17,831 bases of DNA from SVTX01 sp964629615 (GCA_964629615.1 CAZVUD010000032.1:1-17831); one strand, 5' to 3'; counted from the stretch's first letter, positions 1 through 7,983 are shown. Translations and numbers: made by a program. The notes: generated by a model not told the origin, from the letters alone.

Positions 1-635
1 AGCCGCTTTCCAACCTCGACGCTAAGCTTCGTGCAACCATGAGAACCGAGCTTACAAAGCTTCACCAGAGAGTTGAAACAACATTTATATATGTAACTCA
101 TGACCAGGTAGAGGCTATGACGATGGCTACAAGAATCGTTGTTATGAAGGATGGTCTTATCCAGCAGGTAGATACTCCTCAGCACCTCTACGACAATCCT
201 GTTAATATGTTCGTTGCAGGATTTATCGGCACACCTCAGATGAACTTCATCAATGGTACTCTTAACCAGAAGGGTGAAGATGTTTACTTCGAATTTGACG
301 GCAATTCCATCAAGGTTCCCACTGAAAAGGCTAACAATCCCGCACTTCGCGATTATATCGGCAAGGAAGTTGTAGTAGGTATCAGACCTGAGAGCATCCA
401 TGACCAGCCTGCTCAGATAGCTGCACTTGAGGATAGCACGATCGAAACTTATGTTGATGTTACAGAGCTTATGGGTGCAGAGATATATCTCTACCTTACA
501 GTTGGCGAGACCAACCTTACAGCTCGTGTATCTGCAAGATCTACATCTCGTGCAGGCGACACTATCAAGGTTGCGCTTGACACAGCGAGAATGCACATCT
601 TCGACAGAGATACTGAAAAGTGCATAGTTAACTGA
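1..635 (+). CDS. ugpC: Sugar ABC transporter ATP-binding protein, 3' part (UgpC/MsmX type)
   Basis: This is the C-terminal part of a CUT1-family ABC transporter ATPase, the cytoplasmic subunit that powers import of oligosaccharides or glycerol-phosphate-type substrates. The gene is cut by the window edge. The frame is open from base 3 and begins in the region just after Walker B, reading PLSNLDAKLR (D-loop), followed by the H-loop YVTHDQVEAMTMA. The rest is the regulatory C-terminal part with TOBE/OB-fold signatures (VGIRPESIHD, TELMGAEIYLYL) typical of UgpC/MsmK/MsmX. The Walker A, Q-loop and signature motifs lie upstream and are not visible. A methionine at 39 is internal and not the start. 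Such ATPases often serve several sugar importers, so the substrate cannot be read here. Two terminators follow, so it is the last gene of its transcript. Family assignment is firm; the exact symbol is conventional. Confidence 0.9.
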   Translation, partial: PLSNLDAKLRATMRTELTKLHQRVETTFIYVTHDQVEAMTMATRIVVMKDGLIQQVDTPQHLYDNPVNMFVAGFIGTPQMNFINGTLNQKGEDVYFEFDGNSIKVPTEKANNPALRDYIGKEVVVGIRPESIHDQPAQIAALEDSTIETYVDVTELMGAEIYLYLTVGETNLTARVSARSTSRAGDTIKVALDTARMHIFDRDTEKCIVN

Positions 636-651
636 TAATTATGATATATTG

Positions 652-677
652 AAAAAGGCTCGTACGAGCCTTTTTCT
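652..677 (+). terminator. Rho-independent terminator after the ABC ATPase gene
   Basis: A perfect inverted repeat AAAAAGGCTCG-TA-CGAGCCTTTTT spans 652-675, 17 bases after the stop codon, and ends in a T-rich tail. Because both flanks are A/T tracts it could work on either strand, but only the plus-strand gene ends here. Confidence 0.9.
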
Positions 678-710
678 TTTGCTTTATATTATGTATATCA
701 TATCAAATGA

Positions 711-738
711 GCCGCAGAAAAAGTCTGCGGCTTTTTTG
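711..738 (+). terminator. Second Rho-independent terminator
   Basis: The arms GCCGCAGA (711-718) and TCTGCGGC (724-731) form an 8-bp perfect stem followed by six T (732-737). It is the second terminator in tandem and insulates spoIVA from the upstream sugar-transport transcript. Confidence 0.88.
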
Positions 739-767
739 TAATAAATAAGCATACCTGTTCATACAAT
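739..767 (+). promoter_or_regulatory. Putative sigma-E promoter of spoIVA
   Basis: CATACAAT at 760-767 matches the Bacillus/Clostridium sigma-E -10 consensus (CATACAnT). An AT-rich -35-like TAATAAA lies at 739-745 with a 14-base spacer, as expected for sigma-E, although this -35 match is only partial. Transcription would start near 774, about 38 bases before the spoIVA ATG. spoIVA is a mother-cell sigma-E gene in Bacillus subtilis, which supports the reading. The -10 match is seen directly; sigma-factor use is inference. Confidence 0.6.
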
Positions 768-811
768 TTACCAAATAACTATTCAAAGAGAGGCGCGGAG
801 GTAACTTACGT

Positions 812-2290
812 ATGGCGGATCATTCAATTTATAAGGACATTTCCGAGAGAACGGGCGGTGACATATATATTGGTGTCGTGGGTCCTGTGAGGACGGGAAA
901 ATCGACATTTATCAAAAGGTTTATGGAAGCTTTGGTTCTCCCGAACATAGAAGAAGGATATTCGAGAGAAAGAGCACGGGATGAGATGCCACAGTCTGCG
1001 GCGGGAAAGACTGTAATGACAACAGAGCCGAAATTCATACCTGATGAGGCGGTAGCCATCAATGTTGACGGGACTTCAAATCTTAAGGTCAAGATGATAG
1101 ACTGCGTTGGATATATCATTCCCGAGGCGCTTGGCGCCATTGAGGACGGTCAGCCGAGAATGGTAAGAACACCTTGGAGCAGTGAGCCTATGCCTTTTAT
1201 AGAAGCGGCAGAGATGGGTACTCGCAAGGTAATAACCGATCATTCAACGATAGGTATGCTCGTCAGCTGCGACGGAAGCATTGGTGACATAAAGAGAGAG
1301 AGCTATGTAGAAGCGGAGGAGAGGATAGTCCGCGAATTGAAGGAGCTTGGAAAACCGTTTGCGATCATTCTAAATTCAGCACATCCGACGTCAGATGCGG
1401 CAGTTGCACTTGCGTACGAGCTTGAAGCAAAATATGAAGCTCCCGTTGCTCTTGTATCCTGTATGGATCTTGACGCTGAAGATATACGACATATATTGGA
1501 GCTCGTGCTGTTTGAATTTCCTGTATGTGAGGTAAAGGTGGATCTGCCTGAATGGATATGTGCGCTTGAGGGTGACCACAAAATAAAGAGATCGCTCATA
1601 CAAAGTATATCGGCTTGCGCGGAAAGGGTAGAGAAGGCGGGAGATATAAAAGAGGCGTTTGCGGATTTCAGTAATAACGAATACATAAAGAGTGCGCGTG
1701 TGGATCAAATAGATCTCGGGCACGGATGTGCTGATATTTCGGTCACCATGTCAGATGGACTGTACTACAGTGTTATAAGCGAGCTTACGGGATTTGATGT
1801 GAAAAATGAACGCGAGCTTATTGATCTATTGCGCGAACTTGCGCTTATGCGCGGAAAATACGAGCGCGTTGCCGAGGCTCTGCAAAGTGCGGAAAGCAAG
1901 GGATACGGAATAGTTATGCCTGATCCTGCTGAACTGCGGCTTGCAGATCCCGAAATAGTTAAGCAACCCGGAGGATATGGAGTAAAGCTTTCAGCGTCGG
2001 CGCAGTCCATACATATGATACGTGCAAATATAGAAACCGAGATAAGTCCCATAGTCGGAACAGAACAGCAGTCGGAGGATCTTGTAAAATACATGCTCCG
2101 CGAATTTGAAGAGGATCCGCAGAGCATATGGCAGTCTAACATGTTTGGGAAAACACTGTATGAGCTTGTGAACGAGGGCTTGCACAGCAAGCTGGAGCAT
2201 ATGCCTGAATCAAGCAGACAAAAGCTCAGCGAAACTCTTGAGAGGATAATCAACGAGGGAAGCGGAGGTCTTATCTGCATAATACTTTAA
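812..2290 (+). CDS. spoIVA: Stage IV sporulation protein A (spore coat basement-layer ATPase)
   Basis: SpoIVA is the mother-cell ATPase that polymerises on the forespore surface and forms the platform on which the spore coat is built; it also links coat and cortex formation. The product is 492 aa, the same length as the Bacillus subtilis protein. The N-terminal P-loop domain carries Walker A GPVRTGKST (residues 24-32, Lys30), the conserved TT pair at 70-71 and Walker B KMIDCVGY with Asp97, at the same positions as in B. subtilis. The central and C-terminal parts are the polymerisation/SpoVM-binding regions, and the protein ends in the characteristic hydrophobic GLICIIL. A GGAGG site at 797-801 sits 10 bases before the ATG. 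The gene is monocistronic: terminators lie on both sides, and a sigma-E-like promoter lies at 739-767. No key residue is missing. The assignment is very secure and shows the organism is from a spore-forming lineage. Confidence 0.98.
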   Translation: MADHSIYKDISERTGGDIYIGVVGPVRTGKSTFIKRFMEALVLPNIEEGYSRERARDEMPQSAAGKTVMTTEPKFIPDEAVAINVDGTSNLKVKMIDCVGYIIPEALGAIEDGQPRMVRTPWSSEPMPFIEAAEMGTRKVITDHSTIGMLVSCDGSIGDIKRESYVEAEERIVRELKELGKPFAIILNSAHPTSDAAVALAYELEAKYEAPVALVSCMDLDAEDIRHILELVLFEFPVCEVKVDLPEWICALEGDHKIKRSLIQSISACAERVEKAGDIKEAFADFSNNEYIKSARVDQIDLGHGCADISVTMSDGLYYSVISELTGFDVKNERELIDLLRELALMRGKYERVAEALQSAESKGYGIVMPDPAELRLADPEIVKQPGGYGVKLSASAQSIHMIRANIETEISPIVGTEQQSEDLVKYMLREFEEDPQSIWQSNMFGKTLYELVNEGLHSKLEHMPESSRQKLSETLERIINEGSGGLICIIL

Positions 2291-2301
2291 TATAACAATA
2301 A

Positions 2302-2334
2302 AAGACGCGCAGAGAAGGGATCTCTGCGCGTCTT
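2302..2334. terminator. Bidirectional terminator between convergent spoIVA and murA
   Basis: A 14-bp perfect stem (2302-2315 with 2321-2334, core GACGCGCAGAGA) encloses a 5-base loop. It is 11 bases past the spoIVA stop and 15 bases past the murA stop. Reading minus, the stem is followed by a T-rich tail (TCTTTTATTG); reading plus, the tail GAGTTTTATT is weaker but plausible. One hairpin therefore serves both genes. Confidence 0.85.
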
Positions 2335-2349
2335 GAGTTTTATTATAGA

Positions 2350-3642
2350 TTATACTGAAAGGCATTCTTCGGATTCGTCGCTGTAATCAACAACTTTCTT
2401 GATGTTTGCACCGAGGGAGGTGAACTTTTCCTGAATGTTGTAGTATCCGCGTTCGATCTTGTCTATGCCGTAAAGCTCTGACTCACCTTCGCTTGCGAGT
2501 GCGGCTATTACCATAGCTGCGCCTGCACGGAGGTCATGACAAACGAGGGGAGCTCCGCTTAATGCAACGCCGCCTCTTATGATAGCACGATTGCCGCTTA
2601 CTCTGACATCTGCACCCATTCTGGTGAGCTCATCCATGTATTGAAACCTGTTGTCAAATATGGTTTCGCATATATCAGATGTGCCTTCTGCAAAGCAGAG
2701 CATTGCACCAAACTGCGGCTGCATATCTGTAGCGAATCCGGGGTAGGGCTGTGTTGTTATGGAAACTGCACGAAGCTTACCTGTGCTTTCTACTGTTATG
2801 TAATCGTCTCCGCATGTAACTGTTGCGCCTGCCTCTTCAAGCTTTGAAGATACAGCTTCAAGATGCTTCGGAATGACATTTCTTACTGTTACCTTGCCAC
2901 CTGTTGCACCTACGGCAGCCATGAATGTTCCTGCTTCTATCATGTCGGGAACTATGGAATAACGGCAACCGTGGAGCTTTTCAACACCCTTGATCTTGAT
3001 CACGGATGTTCCTGCGCCGTATATGTTTGCGCCGCATGCGTTGAGAAATACGCAAAGGTCAACTATGTGGGGCTCACGTGCTGCATTGTCGATGATAGTG
3101 GTTCCGTTAGCCATTACGGATGCGAGAATAGTGTTTACTGTAGCGCCTACCGATACCTTGTCGAAAAATACATTGTTTCCTTCAAGTCCTTCTGCGGCCT
3201 CAACTTCTATTCGTCCGTTTTTGTGAGAGCATTCTGCACCGAGTGCCTCGAATGCTTTCATGTGCATATCGAGAGGGCGGGGACCTATGCTGCATCCGCC
3301 GGGTGAATATACACTGGCTCTGCCAAATCTGCCGAGCTCTGCACCGAGAATGTATGATGAACCTCTGAGCTTGCATGCAAGCTTGTTGGGGGAAGAGCCC
3401 TGGATGAGATTTTTGCAATTGATCTCTACAGAGTTTTTAGTAAGCATCTTGACATCTGCTCCCATCACGGAAAGTATTTCAAGGAGTATATTGATATCGC
3501 TTACAGGAGGAATATTGTCGATTATGCACGGCTCTTCGTTGAGTATGCATGCACTGATTACGGGAAGGGCGGCATTCTTTGCACCGCTGATGGATACGCT
3601 GCCGTATAAGGGATTTCCGCCTCTGATTATGATCTTTTCCAT
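2350..3642 (-). CDS. murA: UDP-N-acetylglucosamine 1-carboxyvinyltransferase
   Basis: MurA transfers enolpyruvate from phosphoenolpyruvate to UDP-GlcNAc, the first committed step of peptidoglycan synthesis, in the cytoplasm; it is the fosfomycin target. From the chosen start the product is 430 aa, within the usual range. SGAKNAALP near residues 19-27 carries the conserved Lys22-Asn23 pair. The active-site loop PGGCSIGPRPLD carries Cys117, the fosfomycin-reactive cysteine, so there is no Cys-to-Asp change of the resistant type. The open frame extends 10 codons further upstream to 3672. However, GGAGG (minus strand, opposite 3649-3654) sits about 7 bases before the ATG at 3642, and MEKIIIRGGNPLYG is the typical N-terminus. 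It is transcribed towards spoIVA and shares a terminator with it. Firmicutes often carry two MurA paralogues (MurAA/MurAB); which one this is cannot be told here. Confidence 0.96.
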   Translation of the reverse strand: MEKIIIRGGNPLYGSVSISGAKNAALPVISACILNEEPCIIDNIPPVSDINILLEILSVMGADVKMLTKNSVEINCKNLIQGSSPNKLACKLRGSSYILGAELGRFGRASVYSPGGCSIGPRPLDMHMKAFEALGAECSHKNGRIEVEAAEGLEGNNVFFDKVSVGATVNTILASVMANGTTIIDNAAREPHIVDLCVFLNACGANIYGAGTSVIKIKGVEKLHGCRYSIVPDMIEAGTFMAAVGATGGKVTVRNVIPKHLEAVSSKLEEAGATVTCGDDYITVESTGKLRAVSITTQPYPGFATDMQPQFGAMLCFAEGTSDICETIFDNRFQYMDELTRMGADVRVSGNRAIIRGGVALSGAPLVCHDLRAGAAMVIAALASEGESELYGIDKIERGYYNIQEKFTSLGANIKKVVDYSDESEECLSV

Positions 3643-3743
3643 AATGTACCTCCACTCCGTAGTAACGGTCACTAAAGTCGAAATGATTTATTGCCAGATC
3701 GTGGTCTTTTTTGCGTTTTTTGAATCTTGAGATCACGCTCTAT

Positions 3744-3785
3744 GTGGTATGTATACATTATATCATATACCACTATAAAAGTAAA
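3744..3785 (-). promoter_or_regulatory. murA promoter with operator-like dyad
   Basis: On the minus strand an extended -10 TGATATAAT (TATAAT opposite 3757-3762) is preceded, after 17 bases, by TTTACT (opposite 3780-3785; 4 of 6 match to TTGACA). Transcription would start near 3750, giving a leader of about 108 bases. A dyad GTGGTAT-N16-ATACCAC (3744-3750 and 3767-3773) is centred on the -10 box, a good place for a repressor to bind. The promoter is fairly clear; the operator role is inference. Confidence 0.65.
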
Positions 3786-4038
3786 TAGAATTTAGTCGAA
3801 ATTAACATTTTATTTACAATTATTTACATAAAATATTGTATAAATGTGTCGAACATGTCGTACATGCACTTTTAAAACTTTTGTTCTTTTTATTGCAAAT
3901 ACAGGTTAAAATATGAATAAAAAATCAATAAAACGGCAAAATGTTAATAAAAAGCATATAAATGCTAAACTCTTATACACAAATTTTGTCGTAGTATTAA
4001 TATATCAAGCAGTACGACATAAATATATCTAAAAAAGC
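3786..4038. other. AT-rich gene-free stretch with short repeats
   Basis: No coding region is supported between the murA promoter and the minus-strand terminators. Two 9-bp tandem direct repeats, TGTCGAACA and TGTCGTACA, lie at 3847-3864. An inverted pair TGTCGTA (3987-3993) and TACGACA (4013-4019) lies 120 bases further on. The rest is poly-A/T-rich with no convincing RNA gene, origin or long repeat. The three TGTCGTA-type words in 180 bases could be sites for one DNA-binding protein, but this is only a suggestion. Confidence 0.4.
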
Positions 4039-4075
4039 ACAGCTTTTCGGCGCTGTTGCGCCTGATAAAAGCTGT
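4037..4075 (-). terminator. Second minus-strand terminator after DUF3810 gene
   Basis: The outer arms ACAGCTTTT (4039-4047) and AAAAGCTGT (4067-4075) enclose an inner stem GGCGC/GCGCC (4049-4053 with 4058-4062). Read on the minus strand, the hairpin is followed by GCTTTTTT. It acts as a back-up to the terminator at 4132-4182. Confidence 0.7.
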
Positions 4076-4125
4076 ACCTTCAGTATATTCAATTGTGTGT
4101 ATATTTGACACTGAAATTTTTGATT

Positions 4126-4182
4126 TTTTTAAAAAACCACTCACACCATGCTTCGTTTATACGCACAGTGTAAGTGGTTTTT
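4126..4182 (-). terminator. Rho-independent terminator after DUF3810 gene
   Basis: Arms at 4132-4146 and 4168-4182 (core ACCACT/AGTGGT) form a 15-bp stem. Its single non-Watson-Crick position is a U-G wobble on the minus-strand RNA but an A-C clash on the plus strand, so the minus strand is the functional one. It begins four bases past the DUF3810 stop codon. Confidence 0.85.
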
Positions 4183-4186
4183 ATCA

Positions 4187-5398
4187 TCAGCTGATTATTC
4201 CGATATCCTTAAAATATGCGACTGTCAGGTCTACTACCATACCGTAGCTCACACTTCCGGGTGTGCCTTGTGACTTAAGGTAGGCATCGTTCACCTTGCC
4301 TGATACCGTTGCCGCGGCTGATTTTTGATACTTTTTAAAGAAGCGGCTGTATGCGGCTTGTTCTTTCAGTATTTTGGAGCTTAATTTGACTTGAGCCGAG
4401 CCGTAGAGATCTGCATCTGCTTTTTTTAGTGCGCTTGCAATATATTCGTACATGTTCAGATATGCCGAATATCTTATATACGGGTCATCTGATCGCGAGC
4501 AGACTAAATACGCGATCATATTTGCCTCATCCTCCTTGGCTATACCTCTTTGGTGTGCCAGCTCGTGCGCGGCTGTGTAGGGTATAGTGTAATCCGGGAA
4601 TGCGATATTTACGTTTGCTTCACCTGTAAAAAATGTATACACTCCCGTTATATGGGTATAGGACATTATCTCCGAGTTCATTACCGGCTTCAGCTTACTG
4701 TCAAAATTTTTCATGAATGTAAATTCCTCACAGAAGCTATCGTATGCATCTATGAGCTTATTATTCATTTCATTAAATCCGTAGGGCATTATCGATGATC
4801 CGTTCTCGTCAAATTCGATGAACTTTATCTCATAGTTTGCTTTTTCTATCAGGTATTGTGCGCACATATACAGCTCGTTTGCCGATACGGGGGCTTTTTC
4901 GAGTCCCAGTTTTTTATCAAGTGAAGAGCCCTTGTATCCGGTTGCAAAGTTTAGTGTAAATGATGTGAGGATAAATGCGACGGCTGACAGGATAGAAAGG
5001 ATAGACATGAGTGTGCTTTTCCATGTCAGACATCTGAATTTCCAAATATACCATATCACGATAAATATAATGATAGGCACAGATATCAGTATGGCTTCGG
5101 CAAGCGAAAAGGGGAATATACCCGTTATCTTTGCAAATATCATGCGCAGATAATGTGCTATCCTGAAATTGAAAAAGTCGGCAAAGCTTGGACTGAACAA
5201 TGATATTGTGTATATTATAATGCCTATGACTGCCGCGCAAAATGAAATTTTTGCTGCCGTCGGCAATTTTTCATATTTGTTTTTTACGGGATCGTAGAGC
5301 TCTTTATCGTCTTCGTCAAGATCAGCATATTCGAGCGCCGTAATCATCTCTTTGAATTCATGTTCAAAGCTGTCGTGCGATGCATCTTCATGCTTCAT
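4187..5398 (-). CDS. DUF3810 membrane protein with HExxH zinc-protease motif
   Basis: This is a membrane protein of the DUF3810 family, whose biochemical role is unknown to me. The product is 403 aa from the chosen start. After a charged, Asp/Glu-rich N-terminal cytoplasmic stretch come three membrane segments in the first 150 residues (ISFCAAVIGIIIYTISLF, LISVPIIIFIVIWYIW, ILSILSAVAFILTSFTL). A large soluble part follows, containing AAHELAHQRGIAKEDEAN. The HELAH pentapeptide with a downstream Glu fits a gluzincin-like metal site, so a membrane-tethered peptidase is plausible but unproven. The frame is open 13 codons further upstream, but AAAGGAGG opposite 5409-5416 is correctly spaced only for the ATG at 5398. 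It lies 41 bases after the RluA-family gene on the same strand, so the two are probably co-transcribed; two terminators follow. Confidence 0.85.
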   Translation of the reverse strand: MKHEDASHDSFEHEFKEMITALEYADLDEDDKELYDPVKNKYEKLPTAAKISFCAAVIGIIIYTISLFSPSFADFFNFRIAHYLRMIFAKITGIFPFSLAEAILISVPIIIFIVIWYIWKFRCLTWKSTLMSILSILSAVAFILTSFTLNFATGYKGSSLDKKLGLEKAPVSANELYMCAQYLIEKANYEIKFIEFDENGSSIMPYGFNEMNNKLIDAYDSFCEEFTFMKNFDSKLKPVMNSEIMSYTHITGVYTFFTGEANVNIAFPDYTIPYTAAHELAHQRGIAKEDEANMIAYLVCSRSDDPYIRYSAYLNMYEYIASALKKADADLYGSAQVKLSSKILKEQAAYSRFFKKYQKSAAATVSGKVNDAYLKSQGTPGSVSYGMVVDLTVAYFKDIGIIS

Positions 5399-5439
5399 GC
5401 TTGCAGATCCTCCTTTCTTTAATTTGTATCTTATCATAT

Positions 5440-6426
5440 TTAACCGTAAAAGTCGTCTATATCATCGAGATCACAAAAAAAGTCGTGCTTTTCTATAATG
5501 CTTTGCAGCTCTGAATGTGTTATGCTTTCTGTGAAATCCGTCATTATACGGCTTGGTGGGGCATAAATACTGAGCGGGGCGTCATCAAAGCATTTTCTGG
5601 TCTTGATGGTTATCGCGTGCAGCATGTGGCAGTCTAATTGATATCTGTTATGTCCGTAAAGGGTATCGCCGCAAAGCGGATATCCCATGTGAGCAAAATG
5701 AACACGTATCTGGTGTGTTCTGCCTGTTTTCGGGTATACATCAACTATGCTGATGCCGTTGCCTGAATATATTAACTGCCACAAGGTCTTAGCATAGGAT
5801 GCATCGGGGTCATCGACATCTGCAACGACTCTCTTGATTATGCTCTCGCTCTCGCGCTTTATTGGGGCTTCGATGGAATATGTCTTGCCGAGCTCTGCCT
5901 CTATCTCGCCGTCAAGTATGGCAATATAGTGCTTTTTAATGCTTGAGGATCTTGCTTCTCTGAAATAAAAAGAAGCTGCCGCGCGGCTTTTAGGCAGCAT
6001 CACTACGCCCGATGTGTTTTTATCAAGTCGCCCTGCGGGGCGAAAAACAAATGGGATCCCACGCTCCTTATATATGTAAGCGATGGCGTTTCCGAGAGTA
6101 TCATCATAATGATCGTGCGAGGGATGTGTGGGCATATTGACGGGCTTATTTACTGCCATAAGATGCTCGTCCTCGTATATTATGCTTATCGGGAGCTGTA
6201 TCGGCAATATGTTTTCACTGACACAGTCATCGCTGTCATCTGTTTCTATGTGTAATATATCATTTTCCGACAGTATATATCTTACATTTACCCTCTTGCC
6301 GTTCACGCATATTCCGTTATCCAGAGTTTTTAAGTGCGAAAGATGGCTTGATGATATGATATTTGCATTTTTAAGATACATAAGTATGCTTTTGCCTGCA
6401 TCCTTATTTCCTATCGTTATGTCCAT
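5440..6426 (-). CDS. RluA-family pseudouridine synthase
   Basis: The enzyme converts specific uridines to pseudouridine in rRNA or tRNA in the cytoplasm. It is 328 aa. An S4-like RNA-binding domain occupies roughly residues 10-65 (KTLDNGICVNGKRV). The catalytic domain contains AVNKPVNMPTHPS, the active-site motif GRLDKNTSG with Asp135 as the expected nucleophile, and the C-terminal GRTHQIRVHFAHMGYPL. The His often found before RLD is Gly here, a substitution also common in other branches of the family. The target nucleotide cannot be deduced; RluC/RluD-like enzymes of Firmicutes are the nearest known relatives. The start is supported by AGGAG opposite 6433-6437, 6 bases before the ATG. It is the first gene of a minus-strand pair with the DUF3810 gene. 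Confidence 0.93.
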   Translation of the reverse strand: MDITIGNKDAGKSILMYLKNANIISSSHLSHLKTLDNGICVNGKRVNVRYILSENDILHIETDDSDDCVSENILPIQLPISIIYEDEHLMAVNKPVNMPTHPSHDHYDDTLGNAIAYIYKERGIPFVFRPAGRLDKNTSGVVMLPKSRAAASFYFREARSSSIKKHYIAILDGEIEAELGKTYSIEAPIKRESESIIKRVVADVDDPDASYAKTLWQLIYSGNGISIVDVYPKTGRTHQIRVHFAHMGYPLCGDTLYGHNRYQLDCHMLHAITIKTRKCFDDAPLSIYAPPSRIMTDFTESITHSELQSIIEKHDFFCDLDDIDDFYG

Positions 6427-6467
6427 TGGCGCTCCTCTCGGTCATTTGTGTTTATCATATAAAATAT

Positions 6468-6480
6468 ATTATACCACTAA
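6468..6480 (-). promoter_or_regulatory. Extended -10 promoter of the pseudouridine synthase operon
   Basis: The minus strand reads TGGTATAAT (TATAAT opposite 6468-6473), a perfect TGn-extended -10. No good -35 hexamer is visible at 16-18 bases, which is tolerated by extended -10 promoters. The start point would be about 35 bases before the ATG. The box overlaps TAGTGGTATA, a ten-base word also present at the murA promoter. Confidence 0.5.
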
Positions 6481-6591
6481 TGCGAGATCCTATTGAGAAT
6501 ATTCTGTTAATTATATTTTATCATTTTGTTATAAAAACTGCTTTGCGGCAATATATTGTAAGGAAAAATATGTTATCTGAGGAGGAGTATT

Positions 6592-7917
6592 ATGAAAACA
6601 AGAAATATGATCATGCGCATGATCATACTTATCTGTATCACGATCGCAACCCTGACACTTGCTGTAAGTGCAAAAGGAAATGCCGGTGTTGTATCGGACG
6701 GAGAAGCAAAGATATCGTATGGGCTTGATGTTATTGCGGATGCAAATAAGATAGAATTCGCAGGGGTCATCGGCTCGTCTTTGAATTTCTCTGCAGAAAA
6801 ATTTGCATGTGCCATGAATCTGTCAGATGTATCTGAGATAGTTATTACATCCTTGCCGAATGAAAAAAGCGGTGTATTGTATTTTGGAAGCTCACCTGTT
6901 GAATGTGGTCAGAGGATAAGCCGCAACAGCATAGGGCTTATGTCTTATGAAAAAAGCAGTATCGATACTGACGATGTTTCTACATTCAAGGTAAGAGTGA
7001 ACGGATGTGCTTATGACATAGAGTGCTGTGTATACATGCTTGATAAGCTGAATGCATCGCCGACAACATCCGGAGCACCAGCCATAAGCTTGAATGTTGA
7101 AACATATAAGAGCGTAAGTGCAAAGGGTGTGCTTTTCGGATCGGATGAAGAGGGGGATGATCTGATATATGAGATAGTCTCATATCCTCAAAACGGATAT
7201 ATATCATCACTCAACAAAAAAAGCGGAGAATATGTATACACCCCCATATCAGATTATACGGGTCATGATGAGTTTAAATATGTAGTAAAGGATAAGTACG
7301 GAAATTACAGTGCTTCGGCGAGCGTCAGCATCAGTGTCTCATCACCTTACTCAAGCATAGTGTATAGTGATCTTGCAAAAGATGATTGCTATAATTATGC
7401 ACTTCATATGACTGAGAAAAACGTTATGAACGGAGAAAGAGTGGGGGATTATTATTATTTCAGACCCGATAGCGAGGTCAGTCGAGTGGATTTTATAGTC
7501 AGCGCCATGAAAATGCTTGGAATTGAAAATGTTCCGAGCTGTGAAAAAACTGTGTTTGCGGATGACACAGACATCGGGGATGAGGTGAAGGGATACATAT
7601 CGCTTGCCTATTCAAAGCAATACATAAGCGGAATAGAAGAAGGAGAGAAGCTGTATTTCAAGCCTGACGAAAAAATAAAGCTTGCAGAGGCGGCTGTTAT
7701 TTTGAGCAATATGATCGGCTACAGCAAGTATGACAGCGCACCCGCGTTTGCTAACGGAGAAGATATACCTGAATGGTCAAAGCAGGCTGTGATGTCACTT
7801 AAGTCACTCGGTGTTATAGAGGCGGTGAGTGATTCGAGATTTGAGAATACGACTGTCAATAGAGGAGATATGGCAAAGCTTCTGTCGAGAGCATGCTGGG
7901 TATCGGAAAACCTGTAA
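6592..7917 (+). CDS. Secreted cadherin-like / SLH-domain surface protein
   Basis: An exported protein of 441 aa, probably held at the cell wall. A signal peptide covers about residues 1-27 (hydrophobic MIMRMIILICITIATLTLAV, then SA/K). Residues about 80-150 resemble a degenerate cadherin-like repeat (GVLYFGSSPVECGQRIS recalls the usual GTLxLxGxPVxxGQxIS). Residues 165-250 form a clearer cadherin-like/Big domain (NGYISS...EYVYTPISDYTGHDEFKYVV). Three degenerate SLH repeats follow at about 255-310, 320-375 and 380-440; such repeats bind secondary cell-wall polymers. A GGAGG at 6581-6585 lies 6 bases before the ATG. The gene is divergent from the pseudouridine synthase operon. No terminator is visible before the GH99-like gene, which has its own promoter. 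There is no catalytic domain; a structural or adhesive role is inferred. Confidence 0.85.
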   Translation: MKTRNMIMRMIILICITIATLTLAVSAKGNAGVVSDGEAKISYGLDVIADANKIEFAGVIGSSLNFSAEKFACAMNLSDVSEIVITSLPNEKSGVLYFGSSPVECGQRISRNSIGLMSYEKSSIDTDDVSTFKVRVNGCAYDIECCVYMLDKLNASPTTSGAPAISLNVETYKSVSAKGVLFGSDEEGDDLIYEIVSYPQNGYISSLNKKSGEYVYTPISDYTGHDEFKYVVKDKYGNYSASASVSISVSSPYSSIVYSDLAKDDCYNYALHMTEKNVMNGERVGDYYYFRPDSEVSRVDFIVSAMKMLGIENVPSCEKTVFADDTDIGDEVKGYISLAYSKQYISGIEEGEKLYFKPDEKIKLAEAAVILSNMIGYSKYDSAPAFANGEDIPEWSKQAVMSLKSLGVIEAVSDSRFENTTVNRGDMAKLLSRACWVSENL

Positions 7918-7954
7918 ATTTGCATAAAATTTGTTAAAAATGGGCGCAAAATGC

Positions 7955-7983
7955 TTGACAACTTGTCGTTTATGATGTATAAT
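7955..7983 (+). promoter_or_regulatory. Perfect sigma-A promoter of the secreted GH99-like gene
   Basis: TTGACA (7955-7960), a 17-base spacer and TATAAT (7978-7983) match the housekeeping consensus exactly. Transcription would begin near 7990, about 55 bases before the TTG start. The -35 is part of a small dyad GACAA-C-TTGTC (7957-7967), a possible repressor site. Confidence 0.88.

Noticed and set aside
1303..1686. Minus-strand frames (e.g. 127 aa, Ser-rich) inside spoIVA
   Set aside because: Antisense shadows without ribosome sites; spoIVA is complete and conserved on the other strand.
2863..3306. 147-aa Cys/Tyr-rich plus-strand frame inside murA
   Set aside because: It is an antisense shadow of a well-conserved gene; the composition is an artefact of the complementary codons.
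3643..3672. ATG opposite 3672 as the murA start
   Set aside because: The Shine-Dalgarno GGAGG lies inside this extension and fits the ATG at 3642, where the conserved N-terminus begins.
4056..4247. 63-aa plus-strand frame in the intergenic region
   Set aside because: It overlaps two minus-strand terminators and the end of the DUF3810 gene, has no ribosome site and no recognisable sequence.
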